NCBI GenBank assembly: GCA_963773745.1
Contig: CAVZCL010000005.1
Span: 372,001-436,000, forward strand
DNA: 64,000 nt
Reading direction: 5' to 3'
DNA from: UBA5069 sp963773745
GTDB lineage: Bacteria > Chloroflexota > Anaerolineae > Caldilineales > Caldilineaceae
This document shows, in pieces, positions 56,252 through 64,000 of this stretch. The translations under genes were made by a program, and so were the position numbers. Numbering within the stretch: position 1 is the stretch's first letter; each line of letters starts with the position of its first letter. Under the pieces are notes generated by a model, which was given only the letters and a program-made list of their open reading frames with translations, did not search any database and was not told the origin of the DNA.

Positions 56252-57789
56252 TTGGAAACCTATATCAAGAAGCTGATGGACCGCCGCGCGATTGCTGCCG
56301 GTGGCGAAAAAGAGGTGGAGGCGCAGCACAAGAAGGGACGACTCACGGCGCAGGAGCGGATTGATCTGCTCTTCGACCCGGGCACCTTCAACGAAATCGA
56401 CACCCTCGTCACCCCCCGTTACGACAAGTACATGGACGGTCGCTCGTCGCGCTATGGCGACGGCGTCATTACCGGCTTTGGCCAGGTGCACGGGCGGCGC
56501 GTCTTCGTCGCCTCGCAGAACGCCGCCGTCATGGGCGGCTCGCTGGGCGAAATGCACGCCAACAAGATCGTCAAGGCCATGAATATGGCGCTCAAGTATG
56601 GCTGCCCCTTCATTGCGCTCAACGACTCCGGCGGCGCACGCATTCAGGAGGGTGTCGACAGCCTGGGCGGCTACGCACGCATCTTCGACGCCAACTGCGA
56701 GGCGTCGGGCGTCATCCCCCAGCTGAGCGTCATCCTGGGGCCGTGCGCGGGCGGCGCCGTCTACTCTCCGGCGCTCACCGACTTCGTCTTCATGACGGAA
56801 AACTCCTACATGTTCATCACCGGCCCCGAGGTTGTGCGCGCCGTGATGCAGGAGGCGGTGAGCTTCGAGGAACTGGGCGGCGGCCTCATCCACTCCAAGG
56901 AGAGCGGCGTCAGCCACTTCCTCTCCAAGGACGACGCCGAGTGCCTGGCCAAGGTGCGCGAACTGCTCTCCTACCTCCCCAGCAACAACATGGACGACCC
57001 GCCCTATCTGCCCCCCGCTCGATGACCCGCAGCGCCTCTGCCCCGAGCTTGAGGAGATTGTGCCGGTGGACCCGAGCAAGCCCTACGACGTGCGCGAGGT
57101 CATCGGCAGCATTGTGGACGATGGTCGCTTCTTTGAGGTGCACGAGCTTTGGGCCGAGAACATGGTGGTGGGCTATGCCGCGCCTGAACGGCCACGTGGT
57201 GGGGATTGTGGCCAACCAGCCCATGGTGCTGGCGGGCACAATCGACATCAAGGCCTCCGTCAAGGCGGCGCACTTCATTCGCATTTGCGACACCTACAAC
57301 ATCCCGATTGTGACGCTGCAGGATGTGCCCGGCTTCCTCCCTGGCACGCACCAGGAGTACGGCGGCATCATCCGCAACGGCGCACGCATGATCTATGCCT
57401 ACAGCGAGGCCACCGTGCCCAAGCTGATGATCGTGACGCGCAAGAGCTACGGCGGCGCCATGTGCGTGATGAGCAGCAAGGGCTTGCGCGGTGACCTGCT
57501 CTACGCCTGGCCCAATGCCGAGCTTGCCGTCATGGGTGCCGAAGGGGCCGTCAACATCCTCTTCAAGAAGCAGGTGCAGGCGGCCGCAGACCCCGAGGCC
57601 GAGCGCAAGTCGCTTGTGGACGACTATGAAGAGAAGTTCAACAATCCCTACGTTGCGGCAGCACGCGGGCTGATTGACGATGTAATTGAGCCGCGCATGT
57701 CGCGCCGTGTGTTGATCCAGGCGCTGGAGCTGACGCTCTCCAAGCGCGAGCGCCACGTGCCCAAAAAGCACGGCATTTCTCCGGCCTAA
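56252..57789 (+). CDS. Acyl-CoA carboxylase carboxyltransferase subunit, two frameshifts
   Basis: The product has about 512 residues once two shifts are repaired. The first part (LETYIKKLMDRRAIAAGGEKEVEAQHKKGRLTAQERI, then LNDSGGARIQEGVDSLGGYARIF) ends in a C6 run at 57011-57016. The second is VPVDPSKPYDVREVIGSIVDDGRFFEVHELWAENMVVGYA. It shifts again near 57180 to RLNGHVVGIVANQPMVLAGTIDIKAS, with PGFLPGTHQEYGGIIRNGA. It transfers CO2 from biotin to acetyl- or propionyl-CoA (PccB/AccD5 type). A TTG at 56252 with GGGAGG five bases upstream fits the family N-terminus best; ATGs at 56150 or 56222 lack such a site. The next gene starts ten bases after the stop. Confidence 0.88.
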
Positions 57790-57799
57790 GGGGGATATC

Positions 57800-59299
57800 A
57801 TGTTCAAGAAAGTTCTCATTGCCAACCGCGGCGAAATCGCCGTGCGCATTATCCGCACCTGCCGCGATCTGGGCATTGCCACTGTGGCCATCTACAGCAC
57901 GGGCGATCGCGACTCGCTGCACGTACGCCTGGCCGACGAATGCCTGCCCATTGGCACCGACTTGCGCTACGGCGACAAGGACGAGGTGCTGGCGCTGGCG
58001 CTTGCCTGCGGGGCGGATGCCATCCACCCGGGCTATGGCTTCCTGGCCGAGGAAGCCGACTTTGCGCAAATGTGCGCCGATGCGGGCATTGCCTTCATTG
58101 GCCCGCCACCCGAAGTGATTGACAGCACGCGCAACAAGATTGGCACGCTTGCGACGATGGAAGCAGCCGGCTTTGCCGTGCCGCCCCATTCGTCCCGCTC
58201 CTTCCGCCCCGACGAAACCGAGGCGCTGACGGAAGCGGCGCGCGCGCTGGGCTTCCCGCTCATCATCAAATCATGCAAGGGGGGGCGCGGGCGCGGCGGG
58301 CGCGTCGTCATCAAGGAGAGCGATCTCCTCGGCGCGCTTGCCGAAGCGCAGCGTGAGGCAGCGATGATCTACCACAGCGACATCGTCTACCTTGAGCGCG
58401 CCGTGGCGCCTTCGCACCATATCGCCGTGCCCATTGTGGCCGACGCCCACGGCAACGTCATCTACCTGGGTGAGGTTGAAGGTTCGCTCACGCGCCACAA
58501 TCAGAAGCTGCTCGAGGAGTCACCCTCACCCAGCCTCACGCCCGATCAGCGTGATCAGGTGTGGCAGATGGCGGTGGCGATTGCGAAACTGGTGGGCTAC
58601 CAGAATGTGGGGTCGGTCGAGTTCCTGGCCGATGAAGAGGGCAATCTCTACTTCACCGAAATCAAGGCGCGCATTGTCATCGGCCACCCCATCTCCGAAA
58701 TGCTGACGGGCGTGGACCTGGTGGCCGAGCAGTTGCGTTGCGCCGCCGGCGAGGCGCTGACCCTGCGCCAGGAGGATGTCTGTGCACATCTGGAAGGGCG
58801 CGCGGGCTGCGCCATGCAGGTGCGCATCAACGCCGAGGACCCGTGGCGCGACTACCTGCCCAGCCCGGGCACGCTGGCTCGCTACCGCCTGCCGGGCGGC
58901 CTGAATGTGCGTGTGGACACCTACGGCTTTGTGGGCTGCACGGTGCCCGTGCGCTACGATTCGCTGCTGGCCAAGGTTGTGGTCAAGGGAGACACACGCC
59001 CGCAGGCCCTGTTGCGGTTGCGGCGCGCGCTGGAAGACTTCAAGATTGTGGGCGTGCAGACGAACCTGCCGCTCCATCTGCACATTCTCAATGACCCCGA
59101 CTTTGCCGCCGGCAACTATGACACGCGCTTCCTCTCGCGCCACAAGATGGGTGCATCGGCAACGGATGCCGAAATGCGGCGCGACCTGGCGGCGGCCGCA
59201 GCCCTGGCCTTTGTGCTGCGCAACGAGATGGCGCGCCCTGTGCTCCATGCGCAGGCCCAAACGGGCTGGCATCGCTCAAGCCGCACCATTCCCGGTTGA
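57800..59299 (+). CDS. Biotin carboxylase subunit with altered active-site motif
   Basis: The 499-residue product starts MFKKVLIANRGEIAVRIIRTC and contains HPGYGFLAEEADFAQMC, the ATP-grasp body and GFVGCTVPVRYDSLLAKVV, all typical of AccC/PccA biotin carboxylase. Expected motifs are changed: the glycine loop reads IIKSCKGGRGRGGRV instead of KAxxGGGGRGM. The signature EMNxRxQVEHxVTE reads EIKARIVIGHPISE (about 58660-58700), so Asn, Gln and the second Glu are lost while the first Glu, Arg and His remain. HNQKLLEESPSPS is normal. The gene is intact and sits between carboxyltransferase and carrier genes, so it is probably functional in some form. GGGGGATATC precedes the ATG. Confidence 0.88.
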   Translation: MFKKVLIANRGEIAVRIIRTCRDLGIATVAIYSTGDRDSLHVRLADECLPIGTDLRYGDKDEVLALALACGADAIHPGYGFLAEEADFAQMCADAGIAFIGPPPEVIDSTRNKIGTLATMEAAGFAVPPHSSRSFRPDETEALTEAARALGFPLIIKSCKGGRGRGGRVVIKESDLLGALAEAQREAAMIYHSDIVYLERAVAPSHHIAVPIVADAHGNVIYLGEVEGSLTRHNQKLLEESPSPSLTPDQRDQVWQMAVAIAKLVGYQNVGSVEFLADEEGNLYFTEIKARIVIGHPISEMLTGVDLVAEQLRCAAGEALTLRQEDVCAHLEGRAGCAMQVRINAEDPWRDYLPSPGTLARYRLPGGLNVRVDTYGFVGCTVPVRYDSLLAKVVVKGDTRPQALLRLRRALEDFKIVGVQTNLPLHLHILNDPDFAAGNYDTRFLSRHKMGASATDAEMRRDLAAAAALAFVLRNEMARPVLHAQAQTGWHRSSRTIPG

Positions 59300-59323
59300 G
59301 AATACCGGGCAAGGACAAGAACC

Positions 59324-59827
59324 ATGCGCACAATTGATGTAACACTCGACGGCACTACCTACGTGGTGCAAATTCGCCCCGACCCCGCCGATCGCACGCG
59401 CTTCATCGCCACCATCGACGGCGAAGAGGTCCCCATCTACGTGCCCGATCCCACGGACTCGGGCTTGCTCGAGTGGATGGTGATCAACAATCGCCCCTAT
59501 GAAATTCTGCTGGGCGAGCAAATGGAATGGCTGATTTCGTCGGGCGGCATGCATACAATGGATGTACGCTGGCGCGGCCGAGCGGGCGGCGCTGCGGCGC
59601 GCCCCAGCAGCGGCGACGGGCGCATCAAGGCCCCCATCCCCGGGCTGATCTCGCGCATCCTTGTGGAAGAGGGCGCGCTCGTGGAGATAGGCGACCCCGT
59701 GCTTGTGCTGGAGGCGATGAAGATGGAGAACGAGATTCGCGCCCCGCGCGCCGGCTCCGTGCGCACAATCAGCACAAAGCCCGGCGCAAGCGTCAAGCTG
59801 GGCGAGCTGCTGCTGGAGATTGGGTAG
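59324..59827 (+). CDS. Biotin carboxyl carrier protein
   Basis: The 167-residue product has an N-terminal beta-rich part (VTLDGTTYVVQIRPDPADRTRFIATIDGEEV), a Gly/Arg/Ser linker, and a C-terminal biotinyl domain of about 70 residues. That domain contains VLEAMKMENEIRAPRAGSV; the Lys in AMKM carries biotin. It shuttles carboxyl groups between the two preceding subunits. It starts 24 bases after the biotin carboxylase stop, making a three-gene carboxylase unit, BC and BCCP being separate proteins. Confidence 0.92.
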   Translation: MRTIDVTLDGTTYVVQIRPDPADRTRFIATIDGEEVPIYVPDPTDSGLLEWMVINNRPYEILLGEQMEWLISSGGMHTMDVRWRGRAGGAAARPSSGDGRIKAPIPGLISRILVEEGALVEIGDPVLVLEAMKMENEIRAPRAGSVRTISTKPGASVKLGELLLEIG

Positions 59828-59841
59828 CATGCACCACAACG

Positions 59842-59903
59842 TGCCACAAAATACGCGACGTGCCACTATTGAATGCTTGTGCCGTTGTGCTACAATTGTG
59901 GCA
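59842..59903 (+). promoter_or_regulatory. vapBC promoter and candidate operator
   Basis: TTGAAT (59869-59874) and TACAAT (59891-59896) are separated by 16 bases. TGCCACAA (59842-59849) and its reverse complement TTGTGGCA (59896-59903) bracket the promoter and may bind the VapBC complex. Confidence 0.55.
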
Positions 59904-59916
59904 TGGAGGTGGTGAG

Positions 59917-60237
59917 ATGAGTACAGACGTTGAAGTTGTGAAGCAAGCGGCAGAGAAGCAAGAGGTTGAACAGCCACAGCCTTACGTGCGGTTTACTGTC
60001 GGTCCTCAGGGACGCGTCGTCATTCCGAGTGAACTACGTCGAACCTGGAAGCTGGAGCAAGGTGAAACGTTGGTCGCGCGGCTCGTCGATGATCAATTAA
60101 TCATCGAGCGACCTAAAGCGATCCTTGCGCGTTTGAAGCAGCGATTTGCGCACCTCGTAGGCGGCCCAAGTCTTGTAGACGAGTTGATCGCCGAGCGGCG
60201 GCTTGAGGCCGCGCGCGAAGACGAGGAGAGCGTTTAA
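59917..60237 (+). CDS. AbrB/SpoVT-fold antitoxin (VapB type)
   Basis: The 106-residue product has a swapped-hairpin AbrB motif: VRFTVGPQGRVVIPSELRRTWKLEQGETLVARLVDDQLIIER. A helical toxin-binding tail follows (RFAHLVGGPSLVDELIAERRLEAAREDEE). It should neutralise the PIN toxin and repress the operon. GGAGG lies seven bases before the ATG. The stop and the next start overlap (TAATG), so the two are coupled. Confidence 0.88.
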   Translation: MSTDVEVVKQAAEKQEVEQPQPYVRFTVGPQGRVVIPSELRRTWKLEQGETLVARLVDDQLIIERPKAILARLKQRFAHLVGGPSLVDELIAERRLEAAREDEESV

Positions 60238-60611
60238 TGACAGTTGTCCTGGATGCTTCGGCAGTCCTGGCGATGTTACTTGATGAGCCGGGCGGGGAGG
60301 TGGTGGAGACGACGATAGCGGACAGCATTGTGTCTGCCGTCAACTGGTCTGAAGTTGTCCAAAAGGCAAAGAGACACGGAATTGATATGACGGATATGTA
60401 CGCTGGGTTGCAGTCGATGGGCCTAACCGTTGTTCCGTTCAATGTAGATGACGCCGAGCAAAGCGCATATCTATGGCAGTTGAGCAGCAGCCTTGCGTTG
60501 GCCGATCGCGCCTGCCTCGCGCTTGGCATCAAGCTCGGCGCTCCCGTGTGGACTGCCGATCGCTACTGGGCCACTGTGGAGTCGGGCGCAGAGGTGCGGG
60601 TAATCCGCTGA
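60237..60611 (+). CDS. PIN-domain ribonuclease toxin (VapC type)
   Basis: The 124-residue product has the PIN acidic set: TVVLDASAVLAMLLDEP, VNWSEVVQK, LALADRACLALG and VWTADRYW. VapC toxins cleave tRNA or rRNA. The start overlaps the antitoxin stop by one base. The gene is intact and complete. Immediately beyond its stop a second, decayed PIN gene begins on the opposite strand. Confidence 0.9.
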   Translation: MTVVLDASAVLAMLLDEPGGEVVETTIADSIVSAVNWSEVVQKAKRHGIDMTDMYAGLQSMGLTVVPFNVDDAEQSAYLWQLSSSLALADRACLALGIKLGAPVWTADRYWATVESGAEVRVIR

Positions 60612-60612
60612 C

Positions 60613-61075
60613 TCAGGCGGCCCCGCGTTGCGCCTCCAACATTGCCAAAAATTGCGCCGGCGTGACCACTGGAATACCTTCATAGGCATGAAGATCAAGC
60701 AGGTGCGCATCGCCGGAGACAATGGCGTGCGCACCTGCTGCTTTGGCCAGGGCGAGGAATTATCGTGTCGGTAGGATCGGCTCGCCAGAGGTGGGAGCGG
60801 CATCCACGTACATCAATCGAGCACGAGTCCATTTGCCCGCAGGCGACTCAGCGACTGCAGCCAGTTCGGAATCGATTCAGGCGTTGATTACGCAGCCACG
60901 TGGATTTCGGCCGATCCATGACCGTTCGCAACTCGGCAGAATTTCCTTGCTGACACGAGTTCAAATGAATTCGTCCTGCCAGCATGCGTCAAAGATTTGC
61001 GAGGGACGCCTGTTGGGTCATCAAGGCGCTTCCATAAACATTCGTGTCCAGAACGGCTTCGCATGAATGCGTCAC
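60613..61075 (-). pseudogene. Decayed PIN-domain toxin gene
   Basis: On the minus strand EAVLDTNVYGSALMTQQA (near 61065-61010) is a PIN start, without a clean ATG in frame. LRTVMDRPK and INA-IDSELAAVAES follow in changing frames. The end FLALAKAAGAHAIVSGDAHL, then LDLHAYEGIPVVTPAQFLAML, is intact to a TGA at 60613. At least three indels and internal stops break the reading frame, so it is inactive as written. It belongs with the Phd antitoxin gene just upstream (61401). Confidence 0.75.
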
Positions 61076-61158
61076 TATCGCTTGGCTGTTGATGGTGGCT
61101 CGGACTGCAACTCATCTCGCTCGGCGGCAATTTGCACGCTACTTCGGAATTGCGCCGA

Positions 61159-61401
61159 TCAGCCCATGGTGACATTTCGTCGTCGGTCAATCCGATTTCG
61201 GTTCAGCGTCCCATGTATCCTGTAGCACCTGGAGGGCGGCGCGTTGCGCATACCTGCCCACTCTTCTGCTACGTAAGCAGGCACTAGCCCGACGGATGCC
61301 TTGCCGTTCTTGGTAAGCATAATGGGATCACCCGAGTACTTAACCTTGTCGGCCAGCTCTCCCAGTTGGGCCCGCGCCTCGGTAATGCTGATATCCTGCA
61401 T
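61159..61401 (-). CDS. Phd/YefM-family antitoxin
   Basis: The 80-residue product starts MQDISITEARAQLGELADKVKYSGDPIMLTKNGKASVGLVP, the DNA-binding part of Phd antitoxins. The C-terminal part after EEWAGM reads into basic sequence (RIHGTLNRNRIDRRRN) unlike the family, so the end is probably frameshifted. AGGAGG lies six bases before the ATG. Together with the broken PIN gene downstream it looks like a dead toxin-antitoxin pair next to the living VapBC. Confidence 0.75.
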   Translation of the reverse strand: MQDISITEARAQLGELADKVKYSGDPIMLTKNGKASVGLVPAYVAEEWAGMRNAPPSRCYRIHGTLNRNRIDRRRNVTMG

Positions 61402-61420
61402 GGCTGCCTCCTAGCAAAAG

Positions 61421-61486
61421 TACAAAATGTACATTTTGTACCGATGGTACAGTGGGGAGTATCGCACATCGACTTTGCATTGTCAA
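61421..61486 (-). promoter_or_regulatory. phd promoter and palindromic operator
   Basis: On the minus strand TTGACA (61486-61481) and GATACT (61463-61458) are 17 bases apart. A perfect 20-bp palindrome TACAAAATGTACATTTTGTA (61421-61440) lies between the predicted start and the gene, a good site for Phd autoregulation. Confidence 0.65.
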
Positions 61487-61614
61487 CCACATTTACACAC
61501 TTTATGTGTCGCGTTTCGGCCTTTTGCATCGGAAGGTTACAGAGCAGTCGCCGGCTGTGAAAGCGTCCCTGCATTGCGAAATCAATTGAACCTTATCTGG
61601 AAAGCCTATAGACC

Positions 61615-62571
61615 GTGTTTGAAGAAGATGGATTTGCCTATTGCGTTGATGTGCGCAACTGCAGGTCTGTTGCGCACCACTTTGCCGGCCTCGATCGCTG
61701 CGGTATTTACATCCTCCATTTCGACAATGGCGAGTATTACGTAGGACAGGCCAAAGACGTGGCAAAGCGCTACTTGCAACACAAGCGCACGTGGGAGGAT
61801 ATTGTATTGCTCTCATTCAAGGTGGTGCCGGCCACGTCCCTGGATATTGAAGAAGCCCGTATGGCAGAGACGCTCGAAGCACGCGGCTTCCATCTGCGCA
61901 ATATTTTGCTTGTGAGCATGCACTATGGCGAGAGTCAATTCGACGCGGTCATGTCTCCAGCAGAGCAACAACGCTGGTTTGATGATGTTCATTTCCGCCC
62001 AACCGACGGCCCTCGCAGCGTGAATGATGCATTCCGTGCCAAGTACACACGCAAGTTTCGCCACTATCGCAACATGCCCGACGCTGAAGCCGTGACCACG
62101 TTTGTTGCCCGCTACGTCCAGCAGGCCATACCCGCGGCACGTCGCGGCGAACGTGATTTCTGGAGCGTATCGTGTTTGCCGGACTCTCACCTCTACCTGC
62201 GTGTAAACGTCAACAAGATGGAAGTTCTCACCCTTGCTCATGACAAAACGGCATTGTGGGCAAGTTTTCACGTTGCTCGGTCGCCGCTCAGCCGGCTGTT
62301 TCTGTCCTCCTTGCACAAATGGGTTGGCTTTGGACGCGGTCCTCAGTATGAGATCCTCAATGGGGCCTATGCACCCGGTGGCGAAGATCAACTCTGGATA
62401 CAAGCACCTTTGCCCGACGCCCACCGGCTCCTCGACGATCCCCGCTTTCTGGCTGCGGCGCGCACTATGAACCTGCGCCTCATGCGCAAAGGCGTTAATC
62501 TGAATGCGCGCTCGCATTGCTATGATCTGGCTGATCATCTGCTGGGCGACAAGTCGTGGGGCGACATCTAG
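61615..62571 (+). CDS. GIY-YIG nuclease-domain protein
   Basis: The 318-residue product from a GTG at 61615 has a GIY-YIG core near residues 30-70: CGIYILHFDNGEYYVGQAKDVAKRYLQHK. A helical region of about 240 residues follows, with PAEQQRWFDDVHFRPTDGPRSV and a C-terminal LRLMRKGVNLNARSHCYDLADHLLG. The catalytic Arg equivalent may be the KRYLQH Arg; a metal-binding Glu is not obvious (EEARMAE is a candidate). The tail is not one I recognise. GGAAAGC precedes the GTG and an in-frame stop lies two codons upstream, so the start is firm. It may be a defence or mobile-type nuclease, but there is no direct evidence. Confidence 0.75.
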   Translation: MFEEDGFAYCVDVRNCRSVAHHFAGLDRCGIYILHFDNGEYYVGQAKDVAKRYLQHKRTWEDIVLLSFKVVPATSLDIEEARMAETLEARGFHLRNILLVSMHYGESQFDAVMSPAEQQRWFDDVHFRPTDGPRSVNDAFRAKYTRKFRHYRNMPDAEAVTTFVARYVQQAIPAARRGERDFWSVSCLPDSHLYLRVNVNKMEVLTLAHDKTALWASFHVARSPLSRLFLSSLHKWVGFGRGPQYEILNGAYAPGGEDQLWIQAPLPDAHRLLDDPRFLAAARTMNLRLMRKGVNLNARSHCYDLADHLLGDKSWGDI

Positions 62572-62585
62572 CGCCGCCGCAAAAC

Positions 62586-62621
62586 AAAGCGGGCCGCGCA
62601 ACGCACTGCGCGGCCCGCTTT
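62586..62621. terminator. Bidirectional terminator between convergent genes
   Basis: AAAGCGGGCCGCGCA pairs perfectly with TGCGCGGCCCGCTTT around a six-base loop. A-rich and T-rich sequence on the two sides suits termination on both strands. It lies between the GIY-YIG stop (62571) and the hydrolase stop (62645). Confidence 0.85.
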
Positions 62622-62644
62622 CCTTTCACCCTCAGCCCCTGCAC

Positions 62645-64000
62645 CTACCCCCCATACGTCTCCGGCAGTACATCCTCCAGCATAATCCTGTGGAAGGCCT
62701 CGTATTGCTCGAAGGCCACCGCGTGCGCGGCGTTGTCGAGCGGATAAAGGCGCTTGATGGGCGCATCGACCTGCTCGAACCACTCCAGCGCCAGGTCGCG
62801 GCGTGCCGCCACCTCGGCTGTGCCGTCGAGGATGTAGAGGGGTACATCCAGCGTCGCGGCGCTCGCGCGCAGGTCCAGCGTCTGCAACTGCGGGTACATG
62901 AGGCTGAACATGTCGATCAGCCCGCGCAGCACATTCACCTTGTCCACCAGCGCGTACTCACTGCCGTTGATGCCGAAGAAGCCAAGGTTGGCGCCATTGC
63001 CGCGATCCATGTAGTTCTGCGACGGCATGTAGGGTTCGTAGAGCGCTTCATAGTAGCCCATGACGAACGCGTTGGCGTAGGGCACGTCGGCGTACGGGGG
63101 TTCACCGTAGGCGCGCATGGCAGCGGCAAGTTCACCATCACCCTTCTCGCCGGCCAGATCGAGCACATTGTGGTAAAGGCGGCGGTCCGTTTCGGCCACG
63201 CTCACCATCTGCCCGCTGCTGATGATGGCATGATAGAGATCGGGCCGCGCCTGCGCCGTGAGCACGGCCAGCAGCGTGCCGTAGGACTCGCCCAGCAGGT
63301 AAATCTTCTCCTCATCAAAGCGATCGCGCAGGTAGTTGGTCACCGCAATCGTATCGGCCACGGCCTCTTCAGGCGAGAGCGTCGCAGGATTCATCGCCAC
63401 ATAGGACTTGCCGGTGCCGCGCTGATCCCACGCGACCATCACGAAATCCTTCTCAAGGTCTTCGAAGATCACACGTGGATGGGGCAGGCTGCTTTGTCCC
63501 GGCCCGCCTGCAAGGTAGAGAATCACGGGCTTGTTCATATCCTGCGTGCGGATGAGCAGGCTTTGGGGTGCGCCATTGATTTCAACGGTGGCAAGCTCGG
63601 CCACGCTCCCCGGGAGCGGCTGCCCGTCTTCGCCCAGAATGGCGGGCGTGCGCGCGGGCCAAAGGAGCGCCGCCACCAGCGCAACCACGGCGAGCGCCGC
63701 CAGCACTGCAGGAATCCAGCCGGCGGGGCGTGTGGGCCATGCGGGCTCTCCCGCGAGGCTGTGTGCCCAGCGCACGCCCAGTTCGGCAGCAAGCACCATG
63801 GGCAGCAGCGCCACCAGCCCGTGGAAGCCGCGCCCCAGAATCAGCGCCAGGAGGCCGTAGGTTTCGTCCAGGCGAATGGGGCCGAGGCTAGGCACGGGAG
63901 ATCCCCAGTGCATTAGCTCAAACGCAGCGATGTAGCCAAGCGGCGCGATCAGCAGCGCCCAGCGCGAGCCCATAAGCACACCCGCGGCCAGGCCAACTAC
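62645..64000 (-). CDS. Membrane-anchored alpha/beta hydrolase (proline iminopeptidase-like), 5' end beyond the window
   Basis: The frame is open from the stop at 62645 to the last base of the window, giving at least 452 residues. The visible N-terminus is already hydrophobic (VVGLAAGVLMGSRWALLIAPLGY), so the true start is likely outside. Several membrane segments precede the catalytic domain. The hydrolase has LYLAGGPGQSSLPHPRV (oxyanion HGGPG-type), WDQRGTGKSY, the nucleophile Ser in LLGESYGTLLAV, the Asp in YILDGTAEV and the His in DNAAHAVAFEQ. This is the S33 peptidase pattern, acting on N-terminal residues or small esters near the membrane. Confidence 0.88.
   Translation of the reverse strand, partial: VVGLAAGVLMGSRWALLIAPLGYIAAFELMHWGSPVPSLGPIRLDETYGLLALILGRGFHGLVALLPMVLAAELGVRWAHSLAGEPAWPTRPAGWIPAVLAALAVVALVAALLWPARTPAILGEDGQPLPGSVAELATVEINGAPQSLLIRTQDMNKPVILYLAGGPGQSSLPHPRVIFEDLEKDFVMVAWDQRGTGKSYVAMNPATLSPEEAVADTIAVTNYLRDRFDEEKIYLLGESYGTLLAVLTAQARPDLYHAIISSGQMVSVAETDRRLYHNVLDLAGEKGDGELAAAMRAYGEPPYADVPYANAFVMGYYEALYEPYMPSQNYMDRGNGANLGFFGINGSEYALVDKVNVLRGLIDMFSLMYPQLQTLDLRASAATLDVPLYILDGTAEVAARRDLALEWFEQVDAPIKRLYPLDNAAHAVAFEQYEAFHRIMLEDVLPETYGG

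Overview
The window is about 62% G+C (my estimate). It most likely comes from a chromosome of an uncultured Chloroflexota bacterium of Anaerolineae/Caldilineae type. This is inferred from the protein style: a very long Pro-Thr linker between SH3 modules, LysM/YkuD L,D-transpeptidases, a Gre-domain orphan and a one-piece acyl-CoA synthetase/GNAT. The short repeat words resemble those of filamentous bacteria. I cannot confirm the taxonomy from sequence alone.

Layout. 1-6.5 kb: end of a membrane glycosyltransferase, a redoxin, and a five-gene ABC exporter operon (double-HTH TetR, HlyD, ABC-2 permease, ATPase, HlyD lipoprotein). 6.8-15.2 kb: SH3/beta-propeller protein, acyl-CoA synthetase/acetyltransferase (frameshifted), NYN/OST-HTH RNA-binding protein. 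15.2-30.7 kb: brnTA, TlpA-like thioredoxin, two L,D-transpeptidases, tRNA-Leu(UAA), trxA, FAD/Rieske oxidoreductase, nth, aminotransferase, lipoprotein, Gre-like protein, rnhA, small unknowns, FtsB-like protein, tRNA-Leu(CAG), a peptide-binding protein and secG. 30.9-40.4 kb: an M16 peptidase pair, UDP-sugar dehydrogenase, flippase-like protein, NhaP antiporter, and a small SWIM zinc-finger gene behind a structured leader. 40.6-59.8 kb: same-strand genes dominated by lipid/polyketide synthesis: carbamoyltransferase, KAS III, acyl-CoA dehydrogenase, a 9.4-kb type I synthase, phosphopantetheinyl transferase, then carboxyltransferase, biotin carboxylase and biotin carrier protein. 59.9-62.6 kb: intact VapBC, a decayed Phd/PIN pair, a GIY-YIG protein. 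62.6 kb to the end: an alpha/beta hydrolase running off the window.

The lipid cluster is the most interesting coding region. The synthase reads KS-AT-KS-ACP x5-KR-DH. It resembles PUFA-type PfaA, but has a second KS before the ACP array, and all five ACPs carry Thr where the phosphopantetheine Ser normally sits. The AT has a malonyl-type HAFH motif. The adjacent carboxylase genes could make malonyl-CoA and the adjacent PPTase could activate the ACPs. The biotin carboxylase, however, lacks several expected active-site residues. Seven of the eight clear frameshifts in otherwise intact genes fall in the synthase, PPTase and carboxyltransferase. Most are in homopolymers or GC runs, so residual assembly errors are the simplest explanation, although decay of the pathway is not excluded.

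The most unusual non-coding signal is a set of very long, nearly perfect palindromes (arms of 45-88 bp, short loops) placed right after stop codons or between divergent genes. Several share sequence words between loci. One copies the last codons of a KAS III gene into its far arm. Another palindrome's arms are split around the brnTA cassette. Shorter repeat words of the cyanobacterial STRR type lie before start codons and even inside the synthase, where they encode the linkers between ACPs.
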